Below, piece by piece: positions 1 through 8,603 of a stretch of DNA of 64,000 nucleotides. A program made the position numbers and the translations under genes. The notes under the pieces were generated by a model, which saw only the letters and a list, made by a program, of their open reading frames with translations, searched no databases and was not told where the DNA came from. Source of the stretch: Chlorobiota bacterium (GTDB lineage: Bacteria > Bacteroidota > Ignavibacteria > OLB7); the NCBI GenBank assembly GCA_016710285.1, contig JADJXR010000001.1:1984001-2048000 (forward strand). Direction: 5' to 3'. Position 1 is the stretch's first letter. Every line of letters starts with the position of its first letter.

Positions 1-2
1 GC

Positions 3-143
3 CGGTTGCGCTGGGAACTTACGCTGACGGTGCGCGGCGGGTTGGCAATCGCAAGGAAGATTCGGCTGGCAAACTACAACACCGTGGCCGTGCGTCCTAC
101 GCTGGGCAAAATGGATGCGGCAAGGCTGCTTGTGGGAAGGTGA
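3..143 (+). CDS. hpnC: C-terminal end of HpnC-type squalene synthase (partial)
   Basis: An open frame enters from the left edge and ends at a TGA after 46 codons. The tail reads ...ANYNTVAVRPTLGK..., which resembles the end of HpnC-type trans-isoprenyl synthases (a conserved tyrosine/asparagine followed by RPxL-[SG]K). HpnC acts in squalene formation for hopanoids, converting the presqualene diphosphate made by HpnD. The gene directly downstream is an HpnD/CrtB-like synthase, matching the usual hpnC-hpnD order. Only the last fraction is visible, so the assignment rests on the short tail and on context. A generic phytoene/squalene synthase family label is the safe alternative. Confidence 0.55.
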   Translation, partial: RLRWELTLTVRGGLAIARKIRLANYNTVAVRPTLGKMDAARLLVGR

Positions 144-256
144 TCCCCCATAAGTGATCCGATCCGCAAATGTTTGCCCCGGCAAACGGTGGTGGCGCAG
201 ATACCCCGCCACGTTTGCGGTTCGGTGGGGCGGCTTCCCATCCTCAATAAATCCTG

Positions 257-264
257 TATCTTCG
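257..264 (+). promoter_or_regulatory. candidate Bacteroidota-type -7 promoter element
   Basis: TATCTTCG followed by CGCC lies 29 bases upstream of the chosen hpnD start. It matches the Bacteroidota sigma-factor -7 consensus TAnnTTTG at 7 of 8 positions. The -33 TTTG element is not clear here. Similar sequences occur upstream of several other genes in the window. Confidence 0.4.
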
Positions 265-293
265 CGCCAAGCATTTCTTTTGGGCAGCAGACA

Positions 294-1214
294 ATGGGCA
301 ACCTTGCAGTGATTGATAATGAGTATGCAGCAATGGTCACGCAGCAATCGCGGACCAGCTTCTACTACTCCTTCTCATTGCTACCGCGCGACGAGCGGCA
401 GGCGATGCACTCGGTCTATGCCTTCTGCCGCTACGCCGATGACATTATTGATGAAGATGACGTTGCCGAAGAAGGGACCCCAGTGGCCGCGCCCGAACAA
501 CGGATTGCGCGGAAACGGGAGCGGCTGAACCGCCTGCGTGCAGAGGTTGAGCGATGCTACAACGGGGAGTCGCGCCACCCCATCACCCGTTCGCTTTCGG
601 CAGCGGTCAAGCGGTTCAAGATTCCGAAGCAGTACTTCCTGACGTTACTTGATGGAGTGGAGATGGATTTAGTGAAGAACCGCTATGAGACGTTCGAGGA
701 GTTGCGGGAATACTGCTACGGCGTTGCTTCGGTGGTGGGGCTGATTTGCATCGAGATTTTTGGCTACAAGTACGAAGAGACCAAGGAGTATGCCGTCAAT
801 CTTGGGATTGCCTTGCAGCTGACGAACATCCTGCGCGATGTGAAATCGGATGCCGAGCGTGGGCGTATCTACCTGCCGTTGGAGGACCTTCGGGCGTTTG
901 GATACAGCGAAAGCGACCTGCTGGAAAACCGCTACACCTTGCCGTTTATCGAGCTGATGCGATTCCAGACCCGCCGCGCCCGCGAATATTATGGCCGCGC
1001 CCGCGCCGCGCTTCGCCCCGATGAACGCCGCACAATGTTCGCCGCCGAAATTATGGACGCGATTTACTACCGGATGCTGGAGAAGATTGAGTTGAATGAG
1101 TTCGATATCTACCGCCGGAAAATCTCGGTCCGTACGCCGCACAAACTTTGGATTGCCTTCAAACTCTGGCTGGTAACTCGCGTGCTGACCAACCGGAAAT
1201 CAGCCGCGACGTAA
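294..1214 (+). CDS. hpnD: squalene/phytoene synthase family protein (HpnD-like)
   Basis: Head-to-head prenyl synthase of 306 residues, the usual length for the family. It would condense two farnesyl (or geranylgeranyl) diphosphates into presqualene diphosphate or phytoene. The first aspartate-rich motif, YADDIIDED, lies at residues 47-55 and binds diphosphate through Mg2+. The second is NILRDVKSDAERGR at residues 178-191. The frame opens upstream at 174, but the ATG at 294 gives a protein beginning about 20 residues before the conserved SFYYSF segment, so I chose it. The preceding hpnC-like fragment favours presqualene diphosphate synthase over phytoene synthase. The third gene of the usual set (hpnE, flavin-dependent) is not next to it; the following gene is a membrane glycosyltransferase that overlaps its 3' end. 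Confidence 0.85.
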   Translation: MGNLAVIDNEYAAMVTQQSRTSFYYSFSLLPRDERQAMHSVYAFCRYADDIIDEDDVAEEGTPVAAPEQRIARKRERLNRLRAEVERCYNGESRHPITRSLSAAVKRFKIPKQYFLTLLDGVEMDLVKNRYETFEELREYCYGVASVVGLICIEIFGYKYEETKEYAVNLGIALQLTNILRDVKSDAERGRIYLPLEDLRAFGYSESDLLENRYTLPFIELMRFQTRRAREYYGRARAALRPDERRTMFAAEIMDAIYYRMLEKIELNEFDIYRRKISVRTPHKLWIAFKLWLVTRVLTNRKSAAT

Positions 1215-2620
1215 CGCCCGGCCCACCTGCTTCTTCATCAACGTTTGGCCTCTTGAAATCTCATCATCAACAGACCCTGCTAATCCTTGGCTGTACGCTT
1301 GTGGGGTACATGCTGATTGCCTTTGTGCTGTTTGCCGATATGCCGTTGCGCTCCGATGCCGCCGGATATTCCAAACAGGCGATTGCCATGTCCGCGAACT
1401 TCCCCGGCACCGAACCCTTCTACTGGCCCCCGGCCTTGCCCTCCATTTTGGCCGCGGCCTACACGCTGTTTGGCCAGAGCTTGGCGGTTGCCAGGGTGAC
1501 GAATATCCTGCTGCTGGTGCTGATGGTGTACGGGGTGATACTGGTGGCAACCCAGGCCACGAACGATGAGCGAAAAGGGAGGATAGCGGGGTGGATGGCG
1601 GCGCTCTATCCGGCATCGTTTCTGATGGCTGGGCAGACCTACAGCCAGCACCTAACGGCGGTGGGATTGCTGTTCGCTGCCTACTGGCTGATGTTGGCGT
1701 ACCGGCGTGGAGCGTTGGTGTGGTACTTGTTAGCGGGCATAGCATTGGGGGTTGCAGCGGTGACGCGAGCCTCGCCGATGAGCCTGCTTCCGGCGTTGGC
1801 GATAGTGGCTGCGGTGGCGTATTGGCGGCTTCGTGACCAGCAAACGCCTGCGGCAATTGCTACGCGGAAATCCTTGATGCCCGGGGCTGCACTCTTTTTG
1901 GTCGGGACGGGGCTGCTGGTGATGCCGGCAATGTACCACAACGTGCAGCACGGTGCCGGGTGGAGCATCTCAACGAAAGATGAGAGTAACGTGCTGGTTG
2001 GGAACTGCAAGTACACCCACCACTACAAGACAAGCCACTTAGCCTCCGATGATTTTGCACTGATGGAACCGGAGGTGCGTGAGTATTTAATCCGTATGCG
2101 CGAGCTTCCCGATGCACGGAACGCAATGATGAGGGAAGCGGTGAACTATGTGATAGATCATCCGGGCATCACCGCATGGCGAACCTTAAGCCGCATTCGT
2201 GCCTTCTGGGGATTCGATTACATGCTCTCGCGCGAGATACAGAACCAGTATCAGCTGTCGAACCTCCAGCTCTTGGTTCCGCTATCGCTGGAAGCGGGTG
2301 GGTATGTGATTGTGATGATAGGGGTCTTGCTTGGCCTGTTCTTTGCGCGGGATCAGTTCGCATCCCCCGCACTCCCTTTGCTTCTTGTGATGGCCATCAG
2401 CTACCAGGTTCCCTACATGTTGGCGTTTGCTGCGGGGACGTATCACTTCCCTGTCGTGTTCCTGTTGTTGCCGATTGCCTGTGTGGGTTGGGGATGGGCG
2501 TTGCAATCATGGCGGATGCGGTGGCCGCAGATTGCTCAGCGGCGGTGGTTCTGGGCTGCGGTTGCCTTGTTTGCCTTGGTTCAGATTGAGTATGGCTACT
2601 GGGCGATTGCGCTGCGGTAG
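1148..2620 (+). CDS. GT39-like membrane glycosyltransferase
   Basis: Polytopic membrane protein of 490 residues with roughly ten hydrophobic segments. After the first membrane span it carries the acidic loop SDAAGY, and further on YWPPALPSILA. Both are arranged as in the PMT/ArnT (dolichyl-phosphate-mannose protein mannosyltransferase, GT39/83) superfamily, which transfers sugar from a polyprenyl phosphate donor on the outer face of the inner membrane. The ATG at 1148 lies inside hpnD (67-base overlap). A TTG near 1247, just before the first hydrophobic segment, is an equally plausible start, so the N-terminus is uncertain. The acceptor is unknown. The nearby GT4 enzyme and methyltransferase suggest surface glycoconjugate synthesis. 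Confidence 0.75.
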   Translation: MDCLQTLAGNSRADQPEISRDVTPGPPASSSTFGLLKSHHQQTLLILGCTLVGYMLIAFVLFADMPLRSDAAGYSKQAIAMSANFPGTEPFYWPPALPSILAAAYTLFGQSLAVARVTNILLLVLMVYGVILVATQATNDERKGRIAGWMAALYPASFLMAGQTYSQHLTAVGLLFAAYWLMLAYRRGALVWYLLAGIALGVAAVTRASPMSLLPALAIVAAVAYWRLRDQQTPAAIATRKSLMPGAALFLVGTGLLVMPAMYHNVQHGAGWSISTKDESNVLVGNCKYTHHYKTSHLASDDFALMEPEVREYLIRMRELPDARNAMMREAVNYVIDHPGITAWRTLSRIRAFWGFDYMLSREIQNQYQLSNLQLLVPLSLEAGGYVIVMIGVLLGLFFARDQFASPALPLLLVMAISYQVPYMLAFAAGTYHFPVVFLLLPIACVGWGWALQSWRMRWPQIAQRRWFWAAVALFALVQIEYGYWAIALR

Positions 2621-2710
2621 CATCGGAGCCATCCGAACGTTCAGTGGTTCTTCCGGTGCTTTCTGAAACGATCCCCTTGCCCATGTGTTGGCTGAATCAA
2701 TGGCGCGGGT

Positions 2711-2719
2711 TATACTTCG
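2711..2719 (+). promoter_or_regulatory. candidate promoter upstream of the propeller lipoprotein
   Basis: TATACTTCG followed by TGCC, with TTG 20 bases upstream (2688-2690). The start codon follows 42 bases later. It resembles the Bacteroidota TTTG/TAnnTTTG arrangement imperfectly. Confidence 0.35.
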
Positions 2720-2761
2720 TGCCAAACGCTGAACACTTACGTACTTATACCAACGATTCCA

Positions 2762-3862
2762 ATGCCCACAATCCTTGCCGCCCGATTGCTGTTGCTTGCT
2801 GCTGTTACGCTGCTGGTTGCCTCCTGCTCCGGCAAAGGGAGCGATGTGATTGATCCCCAAAGTGGGGACCGAAATGAGATGGCAGTGGTGGCCGTAGAAA
2901 GCAGCGGCGGCGATGATCTTACCCGATACAACGAAGCCAACCAAACCTCCACTCCTGGGGAATATTCTGCGGTCAATGGCGCGCCCCTCGGCAAACCGAT
3001 TGATGCTGTGTTCGAGGCAAACGAGCGGCTGTATCTGCACCACCGTTCGTTGGGGGAAATCACGGTGCTGGAGCTGAAAACTCGCAAGTTGATTGCCACA
3101 ATCACCGGATTCCCGAACGGCGCGGCGGGGGCGTTGTGCGGCATGGCTTTCAGCAACGTCTCGCAGGCATGGGGGATCTGCTATGGATCCAACAACCTCT
3201 ACTTGATAGATGCCGTCAACCACAGCATTGCCCGCACAATCCCGCTTCCGGGGAATCCAACGGCGGTGGGCACGGTAAAAAACAAGGTGTTTGTGGGGAT
3301 GGTGATGCCCGATGGCACGGCAAAAATTGCGGTGCTTAGCAGCAACGGAGGGGAGTATCCAATTGAGCATCTTCTGGATATGCCCACCGCGCCAATCTAC
3401 ATTTTTGGCAACCCCGATGGCCAGCAGATGGTGGTGCTAACATCGGGCAACCCCGGCACGGACCCGACCATTCCCGATGACGACGTTCACCCTGAGCTCC
3501 ACTACATCCTTCTCTCCACAATGGCGGTGGATGGTGTGGTCAGCATCGAGGTCCCATCGCTCGATCAGTACATCGGCAAGGAACCGAACTTTGCGGCACG
3601 CACAAAGGATTACCTTCTCTACATTGCCACTCCTATCGGAATTTCTTTGGCCGAAACGGCTGGCCGTGGGGTCTATCCATTATGGTTGGCGGGGGATTTT
3701 CGCGTGCTTGGTGCCGACTATTACAGCAGCATGGTGTATGTTTACGACCCCGCGTCGGGAACCCTGCGCCGATTGCTGGCGGATGCCACCGAGTATGCGC
3801 CACTTTCTCCAGGGGGAGTGGTGCGCGCGGTTCAGTTCGTTAATGCTAACTCAGTTCAATAA
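2762..3862 (+). CDS. beta-propeller lipoprotein, function unknown
   Basis: Predicted lipoprotein of 366 residues. It has a basic/hydrophobic signal with lipobox LVASC (Cys about residue 21), then an acidic linker. The body contains repeating strands of the YVTN/NHL type, such as GxPxxxVFEANERLYLHHRSLGEITVLELKTRK and AVGTVKNKVFVGM, consistent with a six- or seven-bladed propeller. No catalytic motif is visible. The downstream methyltransferase start overlaps its stop by 20 bases if the first ATG is used, so the two genes may be coupled. The exact role cannot be read from the sequence; it could be a binding or scaffold protein on the periplasmic or cell surface. Confidence 0.7.
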   Translation: MPTILAARLLLLAAVTLLVASCSGKGSDVIDPQSGDRNEMAVVAVESSGGDDLTRYNEANQTSTPGEYSAVNGAPLGKPIDAVFEANERLYLHHRSLGEITVLELKTRKLIATITGFPNGAAGALCGMAFSNVSQAWGICYGSNNLYLIDAVNHSIARTIPLPGNPTAVGTVKNKVFVGMVMPDGTAKIAVLSSNGGEYPIEHLLDMPTAPIYIFGNPDGQQMVVLTSGNPGTDPTIPDDDVHPELHYILLSTMAVDGVVSIEVPSLDQYIGKEPNFAARTKDYLLYIATPIGISLAETAGRGVYPLWLAGDFRVLGADYYSSMVYVYDPASGTLRRLLADATEYAPLSPGGVVRAVQFVNANSVQ

Positions 3863-4808
3863 CCCCCTCTTCATGAAGTGGATTGCAAAAGCTGCTTTGC
3901 AGAAAATGTTTAGCGGCATTCCGGGTGGGCATCGGCTTAACTATGCGTTCCAGCGCCATGTTACCCGAACCCTTCCTTCTTCCGATCAAGATTTCTTTGA
4001 TAAGATCACCATCGCGCTCCATCACTGCGCTGTGCTGAAGCACCACATGGCGGGCCGGGAGCTTGGTGATCTCTCTTTTTATGAGTTCGGGGCGGGGTGG
4101 GATATGCTGACACCGCTGATGTACGTGATGCACGGCGTAAGGGAGCAGGTGATTGCGGATATTCGCCTTAATCTTAAGCCGGAGTTAATCAACCACACGC
4201 TGCAACGCCTTGCAAAGCACCATGACACCTTGGAGCAGATGGCAGGGCGAGCATTGCAGCCGATAAACCCCACGCCAATCACCAGCACCGCCGATCTCCG
4301 TTCCCGTTTTGGCATTACGTACCGCGCCCCAATGGATGCCCGCGCCACGGGGCTGGATTCCAACAGCATTGACGTGCTGACCACAACATCAGTATTTGAG
4401 CATATTCCCGCAGCGGATATTCCTGCAATCCTTTCCGAAAGCAGTCGTGTGGTAAAACCTACTGGAATTATCAGCTTTATCATTGATCCAAAAGATCATT
4501 ATTGGTTTTTTGATAAGTCCATCACCATGTTCAATTTCTTGAAATTTTCCGATCCCATGTGGACGGTTGTGAACAACAGCCAAGTGTACCAAAACAGGCT
4601 CCGTTATTCTGATTATATCAGGCTATTCCATGAAGCCGGATTAAGAGTGGATGAGGAGAAAATAATTGCGGCCACAGCGTCCGAGTTATCGGAATTAAAG
4701 CAACTTCATCTTGCTCCACGATTTCAAAAATATTCCGTAGAAGATCTTGGAGTGGTTGAGCTACGCGTGGTGCTCCGGAAAAATAACGTAGATACTAACC
4801 GAACTTGA
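3843..4808 (+). CDS. SAM-dependent methyltransferase
   Basis: About 321 residues. The core shows a Rossmann methyltransferase: SFYEFGAGWDMLTPL (motif I, SAM binding), then SIDVLTTTSVFEHIP followed by LSESSRVVKPTGIISFIIDPKDHYWFFD (motifs IV to VI, class I type with a DPKDH segment). This resembles methyltransferase type 11/12 proteins found in polysaccharide loci. The frame is open far upstream, but the region before 3843 is a shadow of the preceding lipoprotein gene. The ATG at 3843 overlaps that gene by 20 bases, and the ATG at 3873 starts 10 bases after its stop. From about 4440 onward the DNA is visibly richer in A+T than its neighbours, a possible sign of transfer. The substrate is unknown. 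Confidence 0.75.
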   Translation: MLTQFNNPLFMKWIAKAALQKMFSGIPGGHRLNYAFQRHVTRTLPSSDQDFFDKITIALHHCAVLKHHMAGRELGDLSFYEFGAGWDMLTPLMYVMHGVREQVIADIRLNLKPELINHTLQRLAKHHDTLEQMAGRALQPINPTPITSTADLRSRFGITYRAPMDARATGLDSNSIDVLTTTSVFEHIPAADIPAILSESSRVVKPTGIISFIIDPKDHYWFFDKSITMFNFLKFSDPMWTVVNNSQVYQNRLRYSDYIRLFHEAGLRVDEEKIIAATASELSELKQLHLAPRFQKYSVEDLGVVELRVVLRKNNVDTNRT

Positions 4809-4810
4809 TA

Positions 4811-5233
4811 ATGCCTTCATTTCGTATTACCGAGCGTGTCCGTTGGATTGATTGCGATGCTGCAAAAATTATCTACTACGGCGCGTACATCCGGTTTTTT
4901 GAAATTGCCGAGACAGAAATGTACCGCTCGGTTGATCTCCCTTACTCGGCTGCATTCGAGACTTTGCAATGCTTCCCAATTCGTGCGGAATATCATTGCA
5001 ATTATAAAACCCCTGCGTTGTTAGATGACTTTATGGAAATTTCTATTTGGGTCAGCCATTGGGGAACGACTTCTTTCACGATTTCCTTCCGATTTATGCG
5101 TGCTGGGACCGACGTTCTGTTGGCGGAAGGATACTGCCGTTTAGTCACCGTCGGAATCCACGACAAGAAAAAGATGCCTATCCCCGACCTGCTTCGCGAG
5201 CGTTTGGCGCGATATTCCGGCGACGGGGATTGA
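4811..5233 (+). CDS. acyl-CoA thioesterase, 4HBT hotdog family (YbgC/FadM-like)
   Basis: Single hotdog domain of 140 residues. The N-terminal stretch RVRWIDCDAAKIIYYGAYIRFFE matches the 4-hydroxybenzoyl-CoA thioesterase signature, with the catalytic aspartate in the D-C-D segment and the tyrosine-rich helix. Such enzymes hydrolyse short or medium acyl-CoA or aryl-CoA thioesters in the cytoplasm. I chose the ATG at 4811, two bases after the methyltransferase stop; a TTG at 4805 would overlap it. The tight spacing to the genes on either side indicates one transcript. The natural substrate cannot be inferred. Confidence 0.8.
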   Translation: MPSFRITERVRWIDCDAAKIIYYGAYIRFFEIAETEMYRSVDLPYSAAFETLQCFPIRAEYHCNYKTPALLDDFMEISIWVSHWGTTSFTISFRFMRAGTDVLLAEGYCRLVTVGIHDKKKMPIPDLLRERLARYSGDGD

Positions 5234-5276
5234 TAGAACGAATTTTACCCATTATTCACCACTTGCGAATAGCATT

Positions 5277-6416
5277 TTGCTGCGTCTTGCTACTATCTGT
5301 TTTTCGGCAACGGTTGGCGGGCTTGAGCTGGCAACGCTTCGGCGTGCTGCGGAGCTGCAGAAGCATGGCCACCATGTAATTTCCATCCTGCCGAATTCCC
5401 CTGCAATCCTTGAGCAAGCAAAGCGATTGAGCCTTCCTGTTGCGGACATAACACCACGATTCTCCTACCTTGATTTTTTTGCCGCTCAAGCACTCCGCAA
5501 GATTCTAAACCGCGAGCGGATAGAAGTGCTGTTGGTTGCCCGCACACGCGACCTTAGCACCGCAATGCTTGCGGCAGGCGGGCAACGTGCGGTGGTGCTT
5601 TATCAGCAAATGCAATTTGGGCAAAGAAAAAAAGATCCATTTCACAATTGGGTGTATCGTCGTTTGGATGGATGCATTGGAATCACCCAGCGTCAGCGCG
5701 ATCAATTTATCCGATTAACAAAACTTGATCCGGCAAAAATTTCAATTATCCCATACGGAATAGATGCGAATCATTTTTCTCCAAATATTTTTTCTGCATC
5801 AAATGCACGTGCAGAATTTGGCATTCCTGAGAGTGCGTTTTTAGTAGGAATTGTTGGCGGTTTTAATCGGGGGAAAGGGCAACGGGAATTTCTTGATGGG
5901 CTACGGCTTGCATGGGATGCAGAGCCGAACATTCGTGAGAACCTATGGGCGATTGTGGTGGGCGAGCGTCTTGGTGATGTTGGTGAATATACGGTTGAGC
6001 TACGTGCCTTGCGGGATTCACTTCCTTTCCGCGAGCGTGTTATTTTTTCTCCATTCCTCAACGATCCACGCACGGTGTATGCTGCCCTTGATCTGTTCGT
6101 TCTTGCTTCCCACTCCGAAACGTTCGGGATGGTGTTGCAGGAGGCAATGGCGATGGAGGTGGCTTGCATCGGAACCGATGCTGGCGGGGTGCCGGAAATT
6201 ATTGTCCATGAAGAGCGCGGATTGCTGATCCCACCACAGAATCCTCAAGCGATTGCCGACGCTATTCTGCGGCTGTTTCGCAACCCATTGCTGCGCCAGA
6301 AGCTGGCAAAAAATTCCCGCCAATTTGTGCTTTCGGCCTACGATGCTGGCCGGCAATACTCCGCATTTGAGAACGCTTTGCAGAAGGCAATCCAAAGAAG
6401 AAAAAAGTTTGAGTGA
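5277..6416 (+). CDS. GT4-family glycosyltransferase
   Basis: Two-domain GT-B fold enzyme of 379 residues. The N-terminal domain opens with a strand and glycine loop (ATVGGLELATLRRAAELQKHGHHV) as in GT4. The C-terminal domain has IIPYGIDANHFSP, then GIVGGFNRGKGQREFL, and the donor-site signature SHSETFGMVLQEAMAMEVACIGTDAGGVPEII with the E-x7-E pattern. It should transfer a sugar from a nucleotide donor to a cell-envelope acceptor at the cytoplasmic face of the membrane. No ATG precedes the conserved N-terminus, so a TTG at 5277 is the likely start; it lies 43 bases after the thioesterase stop. Part of the gene (about 5600-5860) is A+T-rich. Confidence 0.85.
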   Translation: MLRLATICFSATVGGLELATLRRAAELQKHGHHVISILPNSPAILEQAKRLSLPVADITPRFSYLDFFAAQALRKILNRERIEVLLVARTRDLSTAMLAAGGQRAVVLYQQMQFGQRKKDPFHNWVYRRLDGCIGITQRQRDQFIRLTKLDPAKISIIPYGIDANHFSPNIFSASNARAEFGIPESAFLVGIVGGFNRGKGQREFLDGLRLAWDAEPNIRENLWAIVVGERLGDVGEYTVELRALRDSLPFRERVIFSPFLNDPRTVYAALDLFVLASHSETFGMVLQEAMAMEVACIGTDAGGVPEIIVHEERGLLIPPQNPQAIADAILRLFRNPLLRQKLAKNSRQFVLSAYDAGRQYSAFENALQKAIQRRKKFE

Positions 6417-6589
6417 AATGCCTTTAGATAATTTCTCAGATAATTTCTTCGACCCATTCAACCTCTGATTCCCTCCCCCTGTCATCCGGTGCATTCCTGC
6501 TGCCTGCTTTGGAAAACCGGCATTTTTTTACGCACGGCTGCTTGTTAAACTAACCATTCGTCCACGTATGATTTTTTGGAGACTGCGTC

Positions 6590-7906
6590 ATGAACAAGCA
6601 TCTCGTTCCGCACTTTGTGCTCCCGTTGGGGGCTGCCTTTGCGCTTACGCTTGGCGGTTGTGTAACGCTCACCACCCATAACCATTACGCCGAAGACCCA
6701 ACCGCTACCTCGGCTACGATCCGTGCTGCTTCCAGCAATCAAACGGCGCATCACGTTGCCGATGGTAGCTGCAACCACTATCACAGCACCAGCTACAGTA
6801 ATGCCGCGATTGAGCATTGCCAGCAGAGTGATAATTACAGGGTTGAGCATCATCCCACCTCCCCTATGTACCGTGATGAATGCGACTACCGATCCACCGA
6901 CTACCCTGCGAATTATCCGTGGCGGTATGGTTCGCATGATCCCTACGTGATCTACGTCCCAACAGCCCCACAACCGAATCGCAATGACGAGCCGGCGCGA
7001 CGCACCGATGCTGGAGGAAATGGAGCGGATACGCAGCGCGACGGAGTTCAATCGAAGCCGCGGCGGACGGAAGAGCCGGTGTACCGTCCCGAACGCCCGG
7101 TGGTTCTGCCAACGGCGAATGATGGAGTTCAATCGAAGCCGCGGCGGACGGAGGAGCCAGTGTACCGTCCCGAGCGGCCAGTGGTTTTGCCGACGGCGAA
7201 CGATGGAGTTCAATCGAAGCCGCGGCGGACGGAGGAGCCAGTGTACCGTCCCGAGCGGCCAGTGGTTTTGCCGACGGCGAATGATGGAGTTCAATCGAAG
7301 CCGCGGCGGACGGAGGAGCCAGTGTACCGTCCCGAGCGGCCAGTGGTTTTGCCGACGGCGAACGATGGAGTTCAATCGAAGCCGCGGCGGACGGAGGAGC
7401 CAGTGTACCGTCCCGAGCGGCCAGTGGTTTTGCCGACGGCGAATGATGGAGTTCAATCGGAACCACGGCGGACGGTTCCTGTGGTGGAACATTCGCCACA
7501 GCAGACTATGCAGCAGCCAGGGAACCCAACGGTGGTGACTGGGCCAACAACGTCGGAGCCGCGCCGTTTCCAGCAAAGCGAAGATCGGATGCCTGCTCGG
7601 CAGTCAACTGTTCAGATAGAAGCGAAACCAGCTTCAAACGAACTCTCCAAGCCACGTCGTATAATAGTTGCGCCGACGGTTGCAACCGAGCCTGCAGCGC
7701 CAGCTGTCGTCGTCGGGCAAGCTCCGGTGGAATCCACTGTCCGTGGCAAAAAACAGGTGGAAGTAGAAATAGATAGCCCCTCGGTGCAGAAATACAAAAC
7801 TGAGGAAGTTGTGGGCGATCCTGCATCTACTATGCCAGTGATGATGGTAATGCCTGCCGAGCAGGAAGGGCAAGGTTCGTCGGTGCGCCGGACAATTCCG
7901 CGCTAA
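6590..7906 (+). CDS. repeat lipoprotein with 27-residue tandem repeats
   Basis: Predicted lipoprotein of 438 residues with signal and lipobox LTLGGC. The segment after the cysteine is rich in histidine (THNHYAED, CNHYHSTS, VEHHP). The centre is made of five nearly identical 27-residue repeats plus the start of a sixth, each beginning DGVQSKPRRTEEPVYR and ending LPTAN. The repeat is Pro/Arg/Glu-rich, probably extended or disordered, and may span the envelope. The C-terminal third has more irregular SEPRRxxQ and SKPRRI segments of the same flavour. I do not recognise a family. It is monocistronic, with its own upstream gap of about 170 bases. The other-frame open reading through the repeats is a by-product of the 81-bp periodicity. 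Confidence 0.75.
   Translation: MNKHLVPHFVLPLGAAFALTLGGCVTLTTHNHYAEDPTATSATIRAASSNQTAHHVADGSCNHYHSTSYSNAAIEHCQQSDNYRVEHHPTSPMYRDECDYRSTDYPANYPWRYGSHDPYVIYVPTAPQPNRNDEPARRTDAGGNGADTQRDGVQSKPRRTEEPVYRPERPVVLPTANDGVQSKPRRTEEPVYRPERPVVLPTANDGVQSKPRRTEEPVYRPERPVVLPTANDGVQSKPRRTEEPVYRPERPVVLPTANDGVQSKPRRTEEPVYRPERPVVLPTANDGVQSEPRRTVPVVEHSPQQTMQQPGNPTVVTGPTTSEPRRFQQSEDRMPARQSTVQIEAKPASNELSKPRRIIVAPTVATEPAAPAVVVGQAPVESTVRGKKQVEVEIDSPSVQKYKTEEVVGDPASTMPVMMVMPAEQEGQGSSVRRTIPR
7040..7474 (+). repeat. 81-bp tandem repeat array (5 full copies plus a partial)
   Basis: Full copies start at 7040, 7121, 7202, 7283 and 7364; a partial sixth starts at 7445. Copy 1 has several differences. Copies 2-5 differ only in the last codon, which alternates AAC, AAT, AAC, AAT. 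Thus the block 7121-7282 and the block 7283-7444 are identical over 162 bases, suggesting that a two-copy block was recently duplicated. The unit is a multiple of three, so copy number can change without breaking the frame. Confidence 0.95.
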
Positions 7907-8035
7907 AGAAGATAGTTGTTGAAGGGGGAGGGCTGGCAACTGCCCAGTTGTTCCATGAGAGTCGTTCTATCAATAGCGAGGCCTTGTTCGTTCCAGAGCA
8001 GGGCTTCGCTATTTTGCCGCAAATTTTTCAACGCT

Positions 8036-8509
8036 ATGAAGATGCTTGCAATGCTTGCTTTGCTGATGGCCATATTGGTTGCGTGCAGTGCTAACTCTGA
8101 TGTTCAGCAGACGAGTGGCCGCAAGGCCGATACTGCTTCTGCGATAGTGCGCACGCTGATTATCGGTTCTGGTGGGGGCTTCACCGGGATTTATCGTGGC
8201 TATCGGATATGCTCCGATGGCCGAGTGTATGCTTGGTCGGCTCCGGCAGGGGGGCGCGATACTGGAATCATCCTGTTCACTGATGCTGATTCAGTGGAGG
8301 GGTTCTTCAGGGTGATAGATGAGATGAAGTTCCAACAAGTGGACTACAACGATCCGGGAAATATGAACTGGTATGTGGAACTTCAGCAAGGGGAGCAAAG
8401 CCACAGAGTGCAATGGAGTACTTCGCCGCCGGCGGGAGCAATTGCGGAATTCCACCGCAAGGTGAGTGCTTGGGCGGCGGGGCATAGCAAAGAATCGGAG
8501 GCAGAGTAG
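8036..8509 (+). CDS. small lipoprotein, function unknown
   Basis: Protein of 157 residues starting MKMLAMLALLMAILVACSAN, a classic lipoprotein signal with lipobox LVAC. The mature part has a G-rich segment (GSGGGFTGIYRGYRICSDGRVYAW), an FTDADSVEGFFRVIDEMKF helix and a WYVELQQGEQSHRVQW strand pair. I do not recognise the family. The frame extends back to 7916, but the ATG at 8036 gives the signal peptide directly. A second cysteine lies in YRICSDG. It lies between the repeat lipoprotein and peroxiredoxin, all on one strand but with separate gaps. Confidence 0.65.
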   Translation: MKMLAMLALLMAILVACSANSDVQQTSGRKADTASAIVRTLIIGSGGGFTGIYRGYRICSDGRVYAWSAPAGGRDTGIILFTDADSVEGFFRVIDEMKFQQVDYNDPGNMNWYVELQQGEQSHRVQWSTSPPAGAIAEFHRKVSAWAAGHSKESEAE

Positions 8510-8603
8510 GAGTGCTGCCAAATCTTTACAGCACACAGAGCGGCAGGCTTGTAATTTTCCTGCGAACTCTACTTTTTCCCATATCAACTAACGGAGCTTG
8601 CAC

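Noticed and set aside
6984..7538. 184-codon plus-strand open frame inside the repeat lipoprotein
   Set aside because: It is the other-frame reading of the 81-bp repeats, Arg/Cys/Trp-rich, with no ribosome site.
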